This document shows, in pieces, positions 6,101 to 7,548 of a stretch of DNA of 7,548 nt. Source of the stretch: an uncultured Lachnospiraceae bacterium (GTDB lineage: Bacteria; Bacillota; Clostridia; Lachnospirales; Lachnospiraceae); the NCBI GenBank assembly GCA_902767235.1, contig CACXGR010000039.1, forward strand, positions 1 through 7,548. The letters are read 5' to 3'. Made by a program: the position numbers and the translations under genes. The notes beneath the pieces are model-generated. The model made no database searches and was not told the DNA's origin. It was given only the letters and a program-made list of their open reading frames with translations. Positions within the stretch are counted from its first letter, which is position 1. Every line of letters begins with the position of its first letter.

Positions 6101-7548
6101 ATGGCAGGAAAAAAGAATCCGTCTTCCGAATACCGGAAGGGACAAGAGATAAAGGTTCATATTATTGATATCGGAATGAGCGGCGAGGGCATCGGAAAGC
6201 TGGAGGACGGCTACACGGTCTTTATTAAAGACGCGGTGATCGGAGATTATGTCCGGGCGAGCATCATGAAGGCCAACAAATCCTATGCCTACGCGCATCT
6301 CGACCAGATCTTACAGGCTTCACCCTACAGGGTGGAGCCTCTTTGCCCTGTTGCGCGCCAGTGCGGCGGATGTCAGCTGCAGGCGATGTCCTATGAACAG
6401 GAACTGGTATACAAGCAGAATAAGGTCCGCGCGGACCTGATCCGGATCGGCGGCTTCTCCGAAGAAGAAATCGACGCCGTGATGGAGCCCATTGTCGGTA
6501 TGCAGGACAATCCCGGCGGGCCTTGGCGATACCGCAACAAGGCGCAGGTGCCGATGGGCAGAAACGCCTCCGGCAAGATCGTGGCCGGCTTTTATGCAGG
6601 CCGGACCCACTCCATCATTCCCATGACAGACTGCATGCTGGGAGAGGAGATCAACAGGGACATCATCGACCGCGTACTGACGTACATGGAACTGCATAAG
6701 GTGCCGCCCTATCATGAGGAGACCGGAAAAGGTCTGGTCCGCCATATTTTGATCCGAAGCGGCAAGTTCAGCTGCCAGATCATGGTCTGCCTTGTCGTAA
6801 ACGGGGACAGCCTTCCTTTTGAGGAGGATCTGGCGGACTATCTGCGGACGGTTCCCGGAATGACTTCGATCATACTGAACGTGAATAAGGAGCGAACGAA
6901 TGTGATCCTGGGACGGCAGCTTCGCACACTTTGGGGCCGCGAAGAGATCGAGGATACGCTGCATGCCTATGATGTCACCGAGGAAGGCGCTTTTGTGCCG
7001 GCTCAGGAGGCAGTGACCTTCCGTATTTCACCGCTCTCTTTCTATCAGGTCAATCCGGAGCAGACACAGAAGCTGTACAGCCTGGCAATGCATTATGCAG
7101 GACTGACCGGCAGCGAGACCGTTTGGGATCTCTACTGCGGCGTCGGAACCATTTCGCTGTTTATGGCCCGCCGGGCGAAAAAGGTCTGCGGCGTGGAGAT
7201 CATTCCGGAGGCGATCGAGAATGCAAAACAGAATGCGGCGCGCAACGGGATTGAGAACGCGGAATTCTTTGTCGGGAAAGCAGAGGAAGTACTGCCGGCT
7301 TACGTGCGGGCGAAAAAGGCAGCGGGAGAAGATCCGGATATTGACGTGATCTGCGTGGATCCTCCGCGGAAAGGCTGCGATACCAAGTGCCTTGAAACGA
7401 TCCTGGAGATCCGGCCGGATAAGGTGGTCTATGTCAGCTGCGATCCGGCGACACTGGCGAGGGACCTCAGGATTTTGGCAGACGGAGGGTACCAGCTGCA
7501 GAAGGTAAGGCCAGTGGATCAGTTTGGACATACTGTGCATGTTGAGAC
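6101..7548 (+). CDS. rlmD: 23S rRNA (uracil-C5)-methyltransferase RlmD/RumA-type (C-terminus cut by window edge)
   Basis: 482 residues are visible. The reading frame is open to the right edge, ending ...QFGHTVHVE, a motif that normally lies close to the C-terminus, so only a small piece is missing. The enzyme uses S-adenosylmethionine to make 5-methyluridine in 23S rRNA. An N-terminal TRAM RNA-binding domain covers about residues 10-72. Iron-sulfur cluster ligands appear as Cys82, Cys88, Cys91 (CPVARQCGGC) and Cys178 (MTDC), matching the E. coli RlmD pattern. The catalytic domain has FYQVNP (314-319), SAM motif DLYCGVGT (343-350), DPPRKG (420-425) and the nucleophile Cys447 in SCDPATLARDL, so it looks fully active. 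In Firmicutes one such enzyme can modify both U747 and U1939 (RlmCD), so the exact target is uncertain. AGAGG at 6088-6092 lies 8 bases before the ATG. It could instead be a paralogue of unknown site. Confidence 0.93.
   Translation, partial: MAGKKNPSSEYRKGQEIKVHIIDIGMSGEGIGKLEDGYTVFIKDAVIGDYVRASIMKANKSYAYAHLDQILQASPYRVEPLCPVARQCGGCQLQAMSYEQELVYKQNKVRADLIRIGGFSEEEIDAVMEPIVGMQDNPGGPWRYRNKAQVPMGRNASGKIVAGFYAGRTHSIIPMTDCMLGEEINRDIIDRVLTYMELHKVPPYHEETGKGLVRHILIRSGKFSCQIMVCLVVNGDSLPFEEDLADYLRTVPGMTSIILNVNKERTNVILGRQLRTLWGREEIEDTLHAYDVTEEGAFVPAQEAVTFRISPLSFYQVNPEQTQKLYSLAMHYAGLTGSETVWDLYCGVGTISLFMARRAKKVCGVEIIPEAIENAKQNAARNGIENAEFFVGKAEEVLPAYVRAKKAAGEDPDIDVICVDPPRKGCDTKCLETILEIRPDKVVYVSCDPATLARDLRILADGGYQLQKVRPVDQFGHTVHVE

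Noticed and set aside
6320..7540. Minus-strand frames opposite rlmD
   Set aside because: rlmD has its iron-sulfur cysteines, SAM motif and nucleophile in the plus frame; the minus-strand products are low-quality shadows.

Overview
The window looks like an ordinary chromosomal stretch from a moderately GC-rich Firmicute, most likely a Clostridia member close to Lachnospiraceae. The reasons are the MutS2, YhaM and HtrA/PDZ sequence types, AGGAGG-like ribosome binding sites, and strong avoidance of TTA, CTA and TCA codons. That assignment comes from remembered family character, not from a search. I see no mobile element, CRISPR array, tRNA or rRNA gene.

Layout: the window splits at a compact divergent promoter region near 3566-3648. 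Leftward (minus strand) runs mutS2 (3565-1106), then an OmpR/PhoB-type response regulator (1061-345), then the first 96 residues of a membrane sensor, presumably its histidine kinase (290-1, cut by the window edge). The gaps are 44 and 54 bases with no clear terminator, so the three probably form one transcription unit. Rightward runs a membrane-anchored HtrA/DegP-like protein with a PDZ domain (3649-4992), then yhaM, a 3'-5' exoribonuclease of the OB-HD type (5063-6007). Next come two adjacent hairpins (6008-6064), the first a likely intrinsic terminator, and then rlmD, a 23S rRNA uracil-C5 methyltransferase (6101 to the right edge, with only the C-terminal end missing).

How the genes may work together: MutS2 (ribosome-collision rescue and/or anti-recombination), YhaM (RNA decay) and RlmD (rRNA modification) all touch RNA or ribosome biology. 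The two-component system and the HtrA-like protein are envelope-facing. Co-location is only suggestive.

The points most worth a second look are: (1) the HtrA-like protein has apparently lost the catalytic His and Asp while keeping a Ser, so it looks like a pseudoprotease; (2) the mutS2 promoter places the predicted transcription start on the A of its ATG, with no Shine-Dalgarno at a usable distance, which suggests a leaderless mRNA; (3) the two divergent promoters appear to share one -35 region; (4) the MutS2 Smr domain carries LNLL in place of the usual LDLR motif. I did not find convincing evidence for a wholly new multi-gene system.
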